From Acidobacteriota bacterium (GTDB lineage: Bacteria > Acidobacteriota > Terriglobia > Acidiferrales > UBA7541): 64,000 nt of DNA. The stretch lies in the NCBI GenBank assembly GCA_027307115.1, contig DAHUXN010000035.1, positions 108,615-172,614 of the forward strand, given 5' to 3'. Below are positions 42,921-51,384 of the stretch, piece by piece. A program made the position numbers and the translations under genes. Each line of letters begins with the position of its first letter. The first letter of the stretch is position 1. Under the pieces are notes generated by a model. The model had not been told where the DNA came from, made no database searches, and was given only the letters and a program-made list of their open reading frames with translations.

Positions 42921-45907
42921 CAGAATACTGATCCTATATTGAAGAAAAATTGGAAATGCGGCAATCGCGACGTTTGAATCGTGTTCGTAGTGGTATTCAA
43001 GAACTGGAACGTCGCCGGATTCAGTTGATACGCCAAGTCGATGCGCACCGGGCCGATGGGCGTGGCGTACCGAAAACCCCATCCGATCGTGTGCGAGAAA
43101 TAGTTCAGATTCGGACACTGTGATTGCAAGAGTGTCGAACCCGGCTGGCAAAGCGCCGAAGGCGGCAGCGGGCTGTAGCGCAACGAAACGTGACGAATAT
43201 CAGAAAACACGTTGCCCGCGTCGTAGAAAATCGCTCCCCCCAGATGATTACCCACAAACGGGAGGTGCATCGGGAATCGCAGTTCCTGATTGAACGCCAA
43301 CAGCACCAGACCGCCGACCGGGAAGCCCGTGTTGACGTCGCGCGGCCCCGCCTGGTTCAACGCGAATCCGCGTATGCTCGTTCCGCCGCCCGCGAAAAAC
43401 TTTTCCGGCAGCGGAATATTGTCGGACGTCGATCCGCTGAATGGTTGCTCAATCCCAAACGTCGCAGACCGCGCGAACACCAGCGATTTTCCAATCGGCT
43501 TGAACGTCGAATTCTGCACCTGGAACCGCAAGTAGCTCGCCGTTGACCCCAGTGATTTCGTCGCCACGCTGATGTCCGCCGTATTGAAATTCCCCTTCGA
43601 CGCGTCCGCGGGATTGTCGCGCCGGTCGCGGATCCACGTCAGCCCAAATCCGGAGACTTCTGTCGGCTGGCTGAACAGAGGCACTTGCTCGACCGAGATC
43701 TTCCCGTTCAGGTTGCTCGCCACCACGTGCCGGTAAAAATAGCGATAGCTTAACGAAGTGGACGTCGAGACGTTCTGTACCAATTGCGCGCTTCCTTCGT
43801 AGCGCGTAGCGGTGAAAGTATTCACGTAGCTCGCCTGGTCCGCAAAACCCGTGATAAGCAGATTCAGCGACGAATGCGCCAGAAAATTCGGCGCGGTATA
43901 GCCCAGCAAACCCTGGTATTCCAGCGTGCTGGCTCGCAGTTTCAACGAAACCGTATGCGCGCGTCCGCCCACATTGGTTTTCGATACCTCCAAAATTCCC
44001 AGCGGGCTCGCTTTCACCGTCGTCTTCGTCGGGTTGCATGTCGTAGACGCCGGGTCGCATGTCGACGCCAGCCGCTGCGCCTCAAATCCGAATCCGTAGC
44101 TCAGCGTGTACCGTTTTCCTTCCTCCACCGCCACCACAACATTCTTCTCCGGATACGTCCCCGCGGGATTCTGCGGCGCCACTTGCACGCGGTCAAAAAC
44201 CGCCAGGTTGTAAAGCTTCTGCTGCGTCGATATCACGTCCCCTTCTCGCAGCGGTCCTCCCGGCTTCACGGTCACTTGCCGTGAGATGATGCCCGGCCGC
44301 GTGTAGCGGTAGCCCGCCAGCAGCACGCGGCTCACGTCCACTCGCTGCCCTTCCGTAATGTGGTAAACCAGATCAACGCGATTGGTTCCCGCCGGCGTCT
44401 CCTTCGCGTCGAACTGCGCACTCGGAAAGCCCTGATCAAAATAGTACGCCAGGATGTTGTCGCGGTCAGACGTCACGTTCGCGTCCGAATAGGGCTGGCC
44501 CTTCGTCGACGCGACCACGGTCAGCAACTGCGCATTGGTCAGCGCGTGGTTCCCCACCAATTGCAAATTCGCCACGCGCGTCTGCTGCCCCTCGGTGATA
44601 TGAAACGCCACGAAGAGATGTCCTTCTTTTCCCTGATAATCGTCCGTCACTTCCGGACGTACATCCGATTGCAGAAATCCGTTCGCTATATACATCCCGC
44701 GAATCGCATTCGCGTCGTTGCGCACCATTTGCTGGCTGAAACGCCCTCGCGACAGCACACCCTGCGCCTGAATTTGCACTCGGCTCGACAGCAGTGATGT
44801 GCTGAAGTACTTGTTCCCGTCGATTCGAACTCCCACCAGCCGGTGCCGGATTCCACGATGTACCGTGTACTGGATCACTTCCAGCGGAGAACTCATATCC
44901 CCGCTCGTCGTGTAAGTCACCGTCGAATCGAAATAACCTTGGCTTTGCAACAGATCGCGAATGTTCCGCTGTCCTTCTCCCAACAGATCCGGATCCACAT
45001 CCCCTTCCTCATAAATCGGCACCAGCTTCCGCACCTGTTTCGCGGAAATCTTCATGCCGCTCACTTCCACACGCACCCGCGGCCCCGCTGTCACATCCAG
45101 CGTGATTGGCAGCGTGTTGCTGTTCTCGTCGTACTTTCCACGGTTCAGCACCACACGCGCGCTCAAGTATCCCTGCGTCACGAGATAGTTCCGCAGCCGC
45201 TCCGTGCCGCGATCCAGCCGCTCCGCCGTCACTTGAGTTCCCCTCTTCAGCCGTGCCTTTCCAAGGATCTGCTTCCCTGTGAACGACGTTTGATTGTTCA
45301 GCCCCACGGCCGAAATCTTCGCCCGCGGTCCCGGGTTCACTTCCACCGTGATGTCAATTTCCTGCGTGTCCGGGTGCTTTGCCAGCGCGTAATTCCATTT
45401 CGCCTCGTAAAATCCATCTTCCTGCAACGTCTGCCCCAGCCGCTTCAATCCATCATTTAATGCTGAAATCTGAAACGGTTCGCCCAGTGACATCCGCAGC
45501 GCCGCCACCGCCGTGCCTTCGTTCGGCGGATCCTTCAACCCATACACGCGCACCACGCTGTTGTAATAGTTCCTTGTCACCACGAAATCCACGTGCAACA
45601 CGTCCGCTTCGCTCGTCGCCTTCGTTTGCACGTCGGAAAACAATCCCGTCTGATTCAGCGCGCGCAAGCTTGCCCGTTCCGCATCAATATGAAATGCGTC
45701 GCCCGATTTCAGCGGCAATGGTCCAAGCTTTTCCGGAATCGGCGTCCCCTTATCGTCCACCACGCGCACGGACGCAATGCGCTTTCCCTCCAGCGTCGCA
45801 TCCTGCGCTCGCGCCGCTGGCACAGTCATAAACGCAGCAAGCAGAAAAATCAGCACACGAATGCCCGCAAGGTTTTTCCCCTCCGGCATTCTGCCTCTGC
45901 ATTTCAT
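42920..45907 (-). CDS. BamA/TamA-family outer-membrane assembly protein
   Basis: A 995-residue Omp85 protein. A signal peptide (VLIFLLAAFMTVPAARA) is followed by five or so POTRA-like repeats (e.g. LYNLAVFDRVQVAPQNPAG and LRVKRGTQVTAERLDRGTER in approximate position), then a C-terminal beta-barrel with LPEKFFAGGGTSIRGFALNQ (the conserved RGF loop), NQELRFPMHLPFVGNHLGGA and the terminal aromatic FFNIGSVF. It inserts beta-barrels into the outer membrane. Since TamB follows, TamA is an equally good name. GGAGAGAGG lies just before ATG 45907. It heads the operon with the SurA-like and TamB-like genes. Confidence 0.88.
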   Translation of the reverse strand: MKCRGRMPEGKNLAGIRVLIFLLAAFMTVPAARAQDATLEGKRIASVRVVDDKGTPIPEKLGPLPLKSGDAFHIDAERASLRALNQTGLFSDVQTKATSEADVLHVDFVVTRNYYNSVVRVYGLKDPPNEGTAVAALRMSLGEPFQISALNDGLKRLGQTLQEDGFYEAKWNYALAKHPDTQEIDITVEVNPGPRAKISAVGLNNQTSFTGKQILGKARLKRGTQVTAERLDRGTERLRNYLVTQGYLSARVVLNRGKYDENSNTLPITLDVTAGPRVRVEVSGMKISAKQVRKLVPIYEEGDVDPDLLGEGQRNIRDLLQSQGYFDSTVTYTTSGDMSSPLEVIQYTVHRGIRHRLVGVRIDGNKYFSTSLLSSRVQIQAQGVLSRGRFSQQMVRNDANAIRGMYIANGFLQSDVRPEVTDDYQGKEGHLFVAFHITEGQQTRVANLQLVGNHALTNAQLLTVVASTKGQPYSDANVTSDRDNILAYYFDQGFPSAQFDAKETPAGTNRVDLVYHITEGQRVDVSRVLLAGYRYTRPGIISRQVTVKPGGPLREGDVISTQQKLYNLAVFDRVQVAPQNPAGTYPEKNVVVAVEEGKRYTLSYGFGFEAQRLASTCDPASTTCNPTKTTVKASPLGILEVSKTNVGGRAHTVSLKLRASTLEYQGLLGYTAPNFLAHSSLNLLITGFADQASYVNTFTATRYEGSAQLVQNVSTSTSLSYRYFYRHVVASNLNGKISVEQVPLFSQPTEVSGFGLTWIRDRRDNPADASKGNFNTADISVATKSLGSTASYLRFQVQNSTFKPIGKSLVFARSATFGIEQPFSGSTSDNIPLPEKFFAGGGTSIRGFALNQAGPRDVNTGFPVGGLVLLAFNQELRFPMHLPFVGNHLGGAIFYDAGNVFSDIRHVSLRYSPLPPSALCQPGSTLLQSQCPNLNYFSHTIGWGFRYATPIGPVRIDLAYQLNPATFQFLNTTTNTIQTSRLPHFQFFFNIGSVF

Positions 45908-46008
45908 CCTCTCTCCAACTCAAAAGCTTCAAAAAGAGAAGGCTAGCATACGCGCTGACTCTTGTTTTCCAAAAGGCGATATGATGGAAGCCTTCATTCG
46001 AGGGAATT

Positions 46009-47043
46009 GTGGACCCCGGGCAGTTCGAGAAATATTCGCGCCAGATTCTTTTTGCCGGCATCGGCGAAGAAGGCCAGCAGCGCCTTCTTCAGTCGAGTGC
46101 TGTTCTTGTCGGCTGCGGAGCGCTCGGCACCGTCGCGGCCAATCTCCTCGTGCGCGCCGGAGTCGGCCGCCTCAGAATCATTGACCGCGATTTCGTCGAG
46201 CTCTCGAATCTTCAGCGCCAGACGCTTTTCGAGGAATCCGACGCGCGCGAATCTCTCCCTAAAGCGGTCGCCGCCCACCGCCGCCTCACCGCCATTAATT
46301 CAGACGCCGTCGTCGAGCCTGTCGTCGCCGACTTAAACCCGGAAAACGCTCGCGAGTTGCTTTCCGGCTTCCCGCTGATTCTCGACGGCACCGACAACTT
46401 CGAAACTCGCCTCCTTATCAATGATGCCGCAATCGCTCTCGGAGTTCCCTGGATCTACGCCGCCGCTGTCGCCAGTTACGGTTTGACTTTCACGATTCTT
46501 CCCGGCGAAACCGCGTGCCTCACTTGCCTGCTCGAATCGAACGGCAAGCTCACGAGCTTTGGCCTCGAGGAAACCTGCGACACCGCGGGCATCCTGAACA
46601 GCGCCGCCAGCGTCATCGCCTCCATCGAAGCTGCCGAAGCAACCAAGCTTCTTGCCGGAAAATCAGACGCCCTGAACGGCCGCCTCGTCTCTTGCGATGT
46701 TTGGACCGGCCGCTTTCAGTCCATTCGCGTCGCCAGGAATCCGCAATGCCGCGCCTGCGTCCGCCGCGATTTCACTTATCTCGAAGGCGAAGCGCAGCCT
46801 CACGTCACCCTGTGCGGCCGCGATTCCGTGCAAATCCACGAGCGCAGCCGCCGTCTCGATCTCGGCGAGTTGGGCCGGCGCATCGAGAAAACCGTCGCCG
46901 GAGTTCGCCGCAACGATTTCCTTTTGCGTTTTCGCGTGCCGCCTTACGAACTCACCGTCTTTCCCGACGGCCGCGCGGTCATCAAAGGCACGCGTGATCC
47001 CGCCGTCGCGCGTTCCCTCTACGCTCGCTATATCGGCGCATGA
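46009..47043 (+). CDS. ThiF/MoeB-family adenylyltransferase
   Basis: A 344-residue E1-like enzyme that adenylates the C-terminus of a sulfur-carrier protein. The ATP site reads VLVGCGALGTVAANLLVRAG and IDRDFVELSNLQRQTLFEES. The aspartate in LILDGTDNFETRLLIND and zinc cysteines at CLTC and CRAC follow, with ETCDTAG near the catalytic cysteine. After about residue 255 comes a small unrecognised domain rather than the rhodanese of MoeB/UBA4. No thiS or moaD is adjacent. GTG 46009 has GAGGGAA upstream. It is divergent from the BamA-like gene. Confidence 0.85.
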   Translation: MDPGQFEKYSRQILFAGIGEEGQQRLLQSSAVLVGCGALGTVAANLLVRAGVGRLRIIDRDFVELSNLQRQTLFEESDARESLPKAVAAHRRLTAINSDAVVEPVVADLNPENARELLSGFPLILDGTDNFETRLLINDAAIALGVPWIYAAAVASYGLTFTILPGETACLTCLLESNGKLTSFGLEETCDTAGILNSAASVIASIEAAEATKLLAGKSDALNGRLVSCDVWTGRFQSIRVARNPQCRACVRRDFTYLEGEAQPHVTLCGRDSVQIHERSRRLDLGELGRRIEKTVAGVRRNDFLLRFRVPPYELTVFPDGRAVIKGTRDPAVARSLYARYIGA

Positions 47044-47078
47044 ATATTTTTTTAGAATCGCAGAGGAAAGGACTGCAC

Positions 47079-47996
47079 ATGAATAAGCCGGTATGCACTT
47101 CCGCTTTCGTGCTCTTGCTGATTTTCTTCGCGCAAATGGCATCAGCACAGCAGCACAAATCACCCTCGCCGCTCGCCGAAGACTTCAGTGCGAAACTCAC
47201 GACAACCTTGAGTCATATGGCCGCCGATTACGACGGCGTGATGGGAATCTGCGTCAAGGATTTAACCAGCGAACAAACTTTCTCCGTCAATCCCGATACA
47301 ATATTCCCGCAAGCCAGCTCCATAAAAATTCCGATTCTGATCGAACTCATGCGCCAGACGCAATCCGGGAAAATCGATCTGAACACTCGCGTTGACATTC
47401 ATCGCGACGCGCTTGTCGGCGGCAGCGGAGTGCTCCAATTTTTCTCTGACGGCGGCTCTTCCATCTCGATTCACGACCTCGCCATCCTGATGATCCTGCT
47501 CTCCGATAATTCCGCCACGAATCTTCTGATCGATCGCGTCGGCATGAATAACGTCAATTCCATGCTCGATGGCCTCGGCCTCCGCAACACGCGCCTTGCC
47601 CGCAAAATGATCGACATTCCCGCCGAGCAGGCCGATCGCGAAAATCATTCCACTTCGCGTGAAATGGCTGCGCTCCTCGAACAGTTGTACGCCGGAAAAT
47701 TGCTGGACGCCGAGCACACCAAAGCCACGCTCGAAATTCTCGAATACCCGAAGGAGAGTCCTCTGCGCGCCGGCGTCCCTGAAAATATCACCGTCGCCGA
47801 AAAACCCGGGTCGCTCAATGGCGCTCAATGCGATTCAGGAATCGTCTTGCTCCAAGGTCGGCCCTACATTATTTCGGTGATGACCACTTACAATCGCGTT
47901 GATGGCAACGCGGCCATCACCAGCGTCTCGCGTGTCGTCTTCGATTATTTCGATCGCCTCGCCCACTCCAATTCCTACGGCGTCCGCGTCCGCTGA
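47079..47996 (+). CDS. Class A beta-lactamase-like serine hydrolase
   Basis: A 305-residue exported protein (signal peptide TSAFVLLLIFFAQMASAQ). It has the SxxK motif SSIK (Ser80 and Lys83) in FPQASSIKIPILIELM, an SDN motif in ILLSDNSATNLLID and KPG in VAEKPGSLNGAQ in place of KTG. A glutamate counterpart of Glu166 is likely in STSREMAALLEQLY. It may be a penicillin-interacting hydrolase rather than a resistance enzyme. ATG 47079 follows GAGGAAAGGA; an upstream start at 47040 overlaps the ThiF-like gene. Confidence 0.85.
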   Translation: MNKPVCTSAFVLLLIFFAQMASAQQHKSPSPLAEDFSAKLTTTLSHMAADYDGVMGICVKDLTSEQTFSVNPDTIFPQASSIKIPILIELMRQTQSGKIDLNTRVDIHRDALVGGSGVLQFFSDGGSSISIHDLAILMILLSDNSATNLLIDRVGMNNVNSMLDGLGLRNTRLARKMIDIPAEQADRENHSTSREMAALLEQLYAGKLLDAEHTKATLEILEYPKESPLRAGVPENITVAEKPGSLNGAQCDSGIVLLQGRPYIISVMTTYNRVDGNAAITSVSRVVFDYFDRLAHSNSYGVRVR

Positions 47997-48118
47997 CTTT
48001 CACTGAAATCTGAATTGGGAAACGTTCTCACTAAGGACAATTTGAACTGAAATTGAAGTGAATCAAAGTAGAAGCCGCCGGTTATCTCCTGAACAACCTG
48101 TTGAAAAACCTCATTTGC

Positions 48119-48153
48119 TGTCATTCCGAGGAGCAACCGCGACGAGGAATCTG
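48119..48153. repeat. Dispersed 35-base repeat, inverted copy
   Basis: TGTCATTCCGAGGAGCAACC and the following 15 bases are the reverse complement of the repeats at 61517-61550 and 62013-62046, with small differences. It lies just upstream of the gene at 48212 in terms of position. Confidence 0.65.
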
Positions 48154-48211
48154 CATTCCTCTTGCGTTTTTGCAAATCACGGCTCTATGGCGGAGGCTGG
48201 ACGGCAACTGT

Positions 48212-48556
48212 TCAGCCCGCGATGCGCCGCTCCGCGTCCTGCCGAGCCGCAATCCGCTCGATATTCTCGCGCGAATTCATCAGTGTTAGAAACGTGCTCA
48301 GCACTCGCGCTTTCGTTTCGTCCGTCAGTCCGGTCCCGCCAGTCGCCAGACGCGCCAGTTGCGCGCCGTGCTCCACGATATATTGTCTCATTTCGCTGAA
48401 ACGTTCCCGCGTGCACGCGCCCACTGCTGTTTCGCGTCGCATCAACATGCACGCTTGTTCCAGCTCCAGCGTGAAGTGCAGCACGCAGCGTTTCTCCGCC
48501 TCAAGCTCCTGCGGCACTCGCGCCTTGCATCCAACGACTTCGCAATTCACATACAT
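48212..48556 (-). CDS. Small Cys-containing protein of unknown function (114 aa)
   Basis: The N-terminus MYVNCEVVGCKARVPQELEA followed by EKRCVLHFTLELEQACMLMR has three Cys and one His arranged like a small metal or zinc-binding site. The rest is helical (RERFSEMRQYIVEHGAQLAR, then ENIERIAARQDAERRIAG). I recognise no family. It is separate from the neighbours, and upstream (48557-48801) is a 245-base gap with an A/T-rich TATATAAAT. Confidence 0.6.
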   Translation of the reverse strand: MYVNCEVVGCKARVPQELEAEKRCVLHFTLELEQACMLMRRETAVGACTRERFSEMRQYIVEHGAQLARLATGGTGLTDETKARVLSTFLTLMNSRENIERIAARQDAERRIAG

Positions 48557-48801
48557 GGCATCCCAAGGCTTTCTAGCTGGCTCTTGTCTCTCGCCCCGGC
48601 TCTCGCTCTATATAAATGTGTAGCATCCCCCGCCTGCAAAATCCACCGCCGCGCGGCCCTCCGCGCCCAATCCGTCATCTCGCGCTCCTCATCTCCGCGG
48701 GCTCGTCTGGCCCGCTCCTACCCTTGGCTCAATTCAACCTGGCAGTTTCCGATCAGCGGCTTCCGGCAGTGACTCGTTTATATTAAGCTGTGGGGATAGT
48801 G

Positions 48802-49749
48802 ATGAAACCTCTGATTTTCGGCCTCTGTGTTGTGTTTGCGTTTGGCGACGCTAGCGCGCAGACGAATGTCTGGCAGCCATCCCCTGGACACACGCAAATA
48901 GCGATCTGGCCGGGAACGCCGCCCGACACTCAGCCCGTCCCCGGCCCGGAGACAACAAAAACCGATTCGCATTTTCTCATTGCCGGCAAGCCGGTAGCGG
49001 GCGTGACCAACGTTACGCGTCCGACGATGACGGTCTATTCACCAGCCGGAAAAAATACAGGCGTTGCGGTCGTCGTGTTTCCCGGCGGAGGCTTCGAGGA
49101 ACTGGCCATCGATCTGGAAGGCACGGAAGTTTGCGACTGGCTGACATCTAAAGGGATCACGTGCGTTCTGCTGAAATATCGCGTCCCGAGCTTGCCCTAC
49201 GACTGGCACTGCGATTGCCGCCCCAACAATCACGCCACATCCACCCCGTCGCTCGAAGACGCGCAGCGGACGATGGGACTCGTGCGTCTTCACGCCGCGG
49301 AGTGGCACATCGATCCGCACAAGATTGGAGTGCTCGGGTTTTCGGCGGGCGGCTATCTGGTGGCGGAAATCAGCACGAAATTCGCGCGCCGTTTGTATCA
49401 GCCCGTCGACGCGGCCGACAAAGAAAGCTGCCGTCCGGATTTTGCGGTGGGCGTTTATCCGGGGCATCTCTGGGTTGGCGGTAACGCTTACGGATTGAAT
49501 CCGAATGTTCCGGTCACGCACCGGACGCCGCCGACGTTTTTGGTGCAGGCCGAAGACGACAACGTCGATGGCGTGAACCAATCCGTGGCGTATTACATCG
49601 CGCTGAAAAACGCCGGCGTTCCCGTCGAATTGCATCTCTACGCGCACGGCGGGCATGCGTTTGGTCTGCGGCGCACGAAGCTTCCGATTACGGAATGGCC
49701 TCAGCTAGTTGAGACGTGGCTGGGGACGATCGGAATGATTCCAAAGTGA
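48802..49749 (+). CDS. Exported alpha/beta-hydrolase (esterase/acetylxylan-esterase-like)
   Basis: A 315-residue protein with a signal peptide (KPLIFGLCVVFAFGDASA). The hydrolase fold shows VVVFPGGGFEELAID (oxyanion region), then KYRVPSLPYDWHCDCRPNNH, DPHKIGVLGFSAGGYLVAEI with GFSAG as nucleophile elbow, the acid in FLVQAEDDNVDGVNQS and the His in YAHGGHAFGL. This is the BD-FAE-like group of bacterial carbohydrate esterases. ATG 48802 has GGGGATAG just upstream. The gene stands alone. Confidence 0.87.
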   Translation: MKPLIFGLCVVFAFGDASAQTNVWQPSPGHTQIAIWPGTPPDTQPVPGPETTKTDSHFLIAGKPVAGVTNVTRPTMTVYSPAGKNTGVAVVVFPGGGFEELAIDLEGTEVCDWLTSKGITCVLLKYRVPSLPYDWHCDCRPNNHATSTPSLEDAQRTMGLVRLHAAEWHIDPHKIGVLGFSAGGYLVAEISTKFARRLYQPVDAADKESCRPDFAVGVYPGHLWVGGNAYGLNPNVPVTHRTPPTFLVQAEDDNVDGVNQSVAYYIALKNAGVPVELHLYAHGGHAFGLRRTKLPITEWPQLVETWLGTIGMIPK

Positions 49750-49794
49750 TCTGTATTTGCAGCGCAAATATGCAGTCGAACCGCACCGGCCAGG

Positions 49795-50679
49795 CTAGTG
49801 CGCTGCAGGCTCCGCCGCGGGATGCATGCCATGTTGCGGAACTTCGTGGATGCCGCGCGCCGGCGGCTCTTGATGGAAGCGGTAGAATTGATTGAGCGGC
49901 CCCGGCCCTTTGCCGATCCCGTAACTTTTTTCGATCGCCTTAAACACGTACGCCTTCGCCAAAATCAGCGCCTCTTGGAGTTGCTGCCCCAAAGCGAGCT
50001 GCGCCGCCACCGCCGAAGACAGCGTGCACCCTGAACCGTGCGTGTTTTCGCTTTTCACGTGATCGCCGCCAAACGCGTTCGCTTCCCCGCCTTCATAAAG
50101 CACATCCGACGGCTTCTCCAAATGCCCGCCCGTCACGATCACGGCTTTCGCGCCCATCTCCGCCAGTTTCTGCGCCGCAGCCTTCATTCCCGCCAGGTCC
50201 TTCACTTCCATTCCCGCCAGCAGCGCCGCTTCATCCATGTTCGGCGTGATCACGTCCGCGCGTTTCATCAATTCGTCGCGCAGAAATTTCACTCCCGCCC
50301 CGTCGAGCAGTTCCGCATTCCCCGAGGTCGATTTCACCACCGGATCCAGCACCACATGCGCGAATTTATGCTTGTCCAGAAATTCCGCCACTGCCGCGGC
50401 GTTCGCCTTGTTGCCCAGCATTCCAATTTTCACCGCGGCAATTTGCATGTCGCTCGCCAGCGCGTCAAGCTGCGCCCGCAGCGTCACCGAAGGAGTCACG
50501 TGCACCGCCGTCACCCCTTGCGTCGACTGCACCGTTAGCGCCGTCACCGCCGCAACGCCGTAGCAATTGTGCGCCGCGAATGTTTTCAGATCGGCGGCCA
50601 CGCCCGCGCCGCACGACGGATCAAATCCCGCAATCGTCAGCAAAATCGGTGGATGGTGGTTCGTATGGTTCGTGCTCAA
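49795..50679 (-). CDS. thiD: Hydroxymethylpyrimidine/phosphomethylpyrimidine kinase
   Basis: A 294-residue ribokinase-fold enzyme that phosphorylates HMP and HMP-P for thiamine synthesis. It has LLTIAGFDPSCGAGVAADLK, TALTVQSTQGVTAVHV, the VVLDPVVKSTSGNAELLD segment and ENTHGSGCTLSSAVAAQLAL with the catalytic GSGC. The C-terminal 30 residues are an extra His/Pro tail. TTG 50679 lies nine bases after GGAGGG. There is no thi operon around it. The 287 bases upstream hold nothing obvious beyond poly-T stretches. Confidence 0.93.
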   Translation of the reverse strand: MSTNHTNHHPPILLTIAGFDPSCGAGVAADLKTFAAHNCYGVAAVTALTVQSTQGVTAVHVTPSVTLRAQLDALASDMQIAAVKIGMLGNKANAAAVAEFLDKHKFAHVVLDPVVKSTSGNAELLDGAGVKFLRDELMKRADVITPNMDEAALLAGMEVKDLAGMKAAAQKLAEMGAKAVIVTGGHLEKPSDVLYEGGEANAFGGDHVKSENTHGSGCTLSSAVAAQLALGQQLQEALILAKAYVFKAIEKSYGIGKGPGPLNQFYRFHQEPPARGIHEVPQHGMHPAAEPAAH

Positions 50680-50966
50680 TTCGCCGTGCCCTCCGCGCGA
50701 GGCACAAATGCCGGCGCCACTCGTCTCCCCCGCGCCGGCTGATTCAAAATGTACGCGCCTTACTTCCTAAAGCGCAACAATATTCTCACGCGCGCAAAAA
50801 CTTTTTTTTCACGCGCGCCCAGTACTACAGCGTCCATGCACGCAGCCTTTGACGCAGGCAAGTGCCTAATGCGCGGTGACTCTTTGGCTGTTGCTGGCGG
50901 CAGAAAACGAAGGGGATTCGTTATGCGGGATATACTTCAAGAACGGCAGGCGAGCAAGACCGTAAG

Positions 50967-51326
50967 GTGCATTTGATTACTCGCGAAGAGATAGTCCGAC
51001 AACTCGATTCGCTTCGATTTCATGCGAAGCGCATCTTTGTTTGGTTTCCGCTACTCGTGCTCATCAATGTTCCGCTTCCGATTTACGACGCTCACCTTGT
51101 TCGTATTCATTCTTCTCCGAGAATGGTCTTGACGTTCGGCCTCGTCGGGCTTGCGGTTTGGGCGATAAGCGTGCTGATCTTTGTCGCAGTCATCAAACGG
51201 ACGATTGCGCGGCACGCCGTCGCGTGTCCGCTCTGCTCGGGACGTATCACTTGGCGGGAACGAAACGTAGTGCTCGCTTCCGGCCAGTGTCCTCGCTGTG
51301 GATGCGAGCTATTTCGTCCTAATTAG
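50967..51326 (+). CDS. Membrane protein with C-terminal zinc ribbon (119 aa)
   Basis: Two hydrophobic segments (FVWFPLLVLINVPLPIY and MVLTFGLVGLAVWAISVLIF) are followed by a Cys4 ribbon: CPLC...CPRC with a closing CGC, giving CPLCSGRITWRERN and then CPRCGCELF. Architecture suggests a small inner-membrane protein with a cytosolic metal knuckle. Starts at GTG 50967 or TTG 50973 are both possible and both have only a weak AAGG before them. Function unknown. Confidence 0.6.
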   Translation: MHLITREEIVRQLDSLRFHAKRIFVWFPLLVLINVPLPIYDAHLVRIHSSPRMVLTFGLVGLAVWAISVLIFVAVIKRTIARHAVACPLCSGRITWRERNVVLASGQCPRCGCELFRPN

Positions 51327-51384
51327 CCGCTCTAACGGTCCGTGAAGTCACACGCAATGTCTCACCTCCGGTCTGGTCGCTAGG

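Noticed and set aside
47079..47996. Antibiotic-resistance beta-lactamase
   Set aside because: The KTG motif reads KPG and context gives no sign of resistance; only a family-level call is justified.
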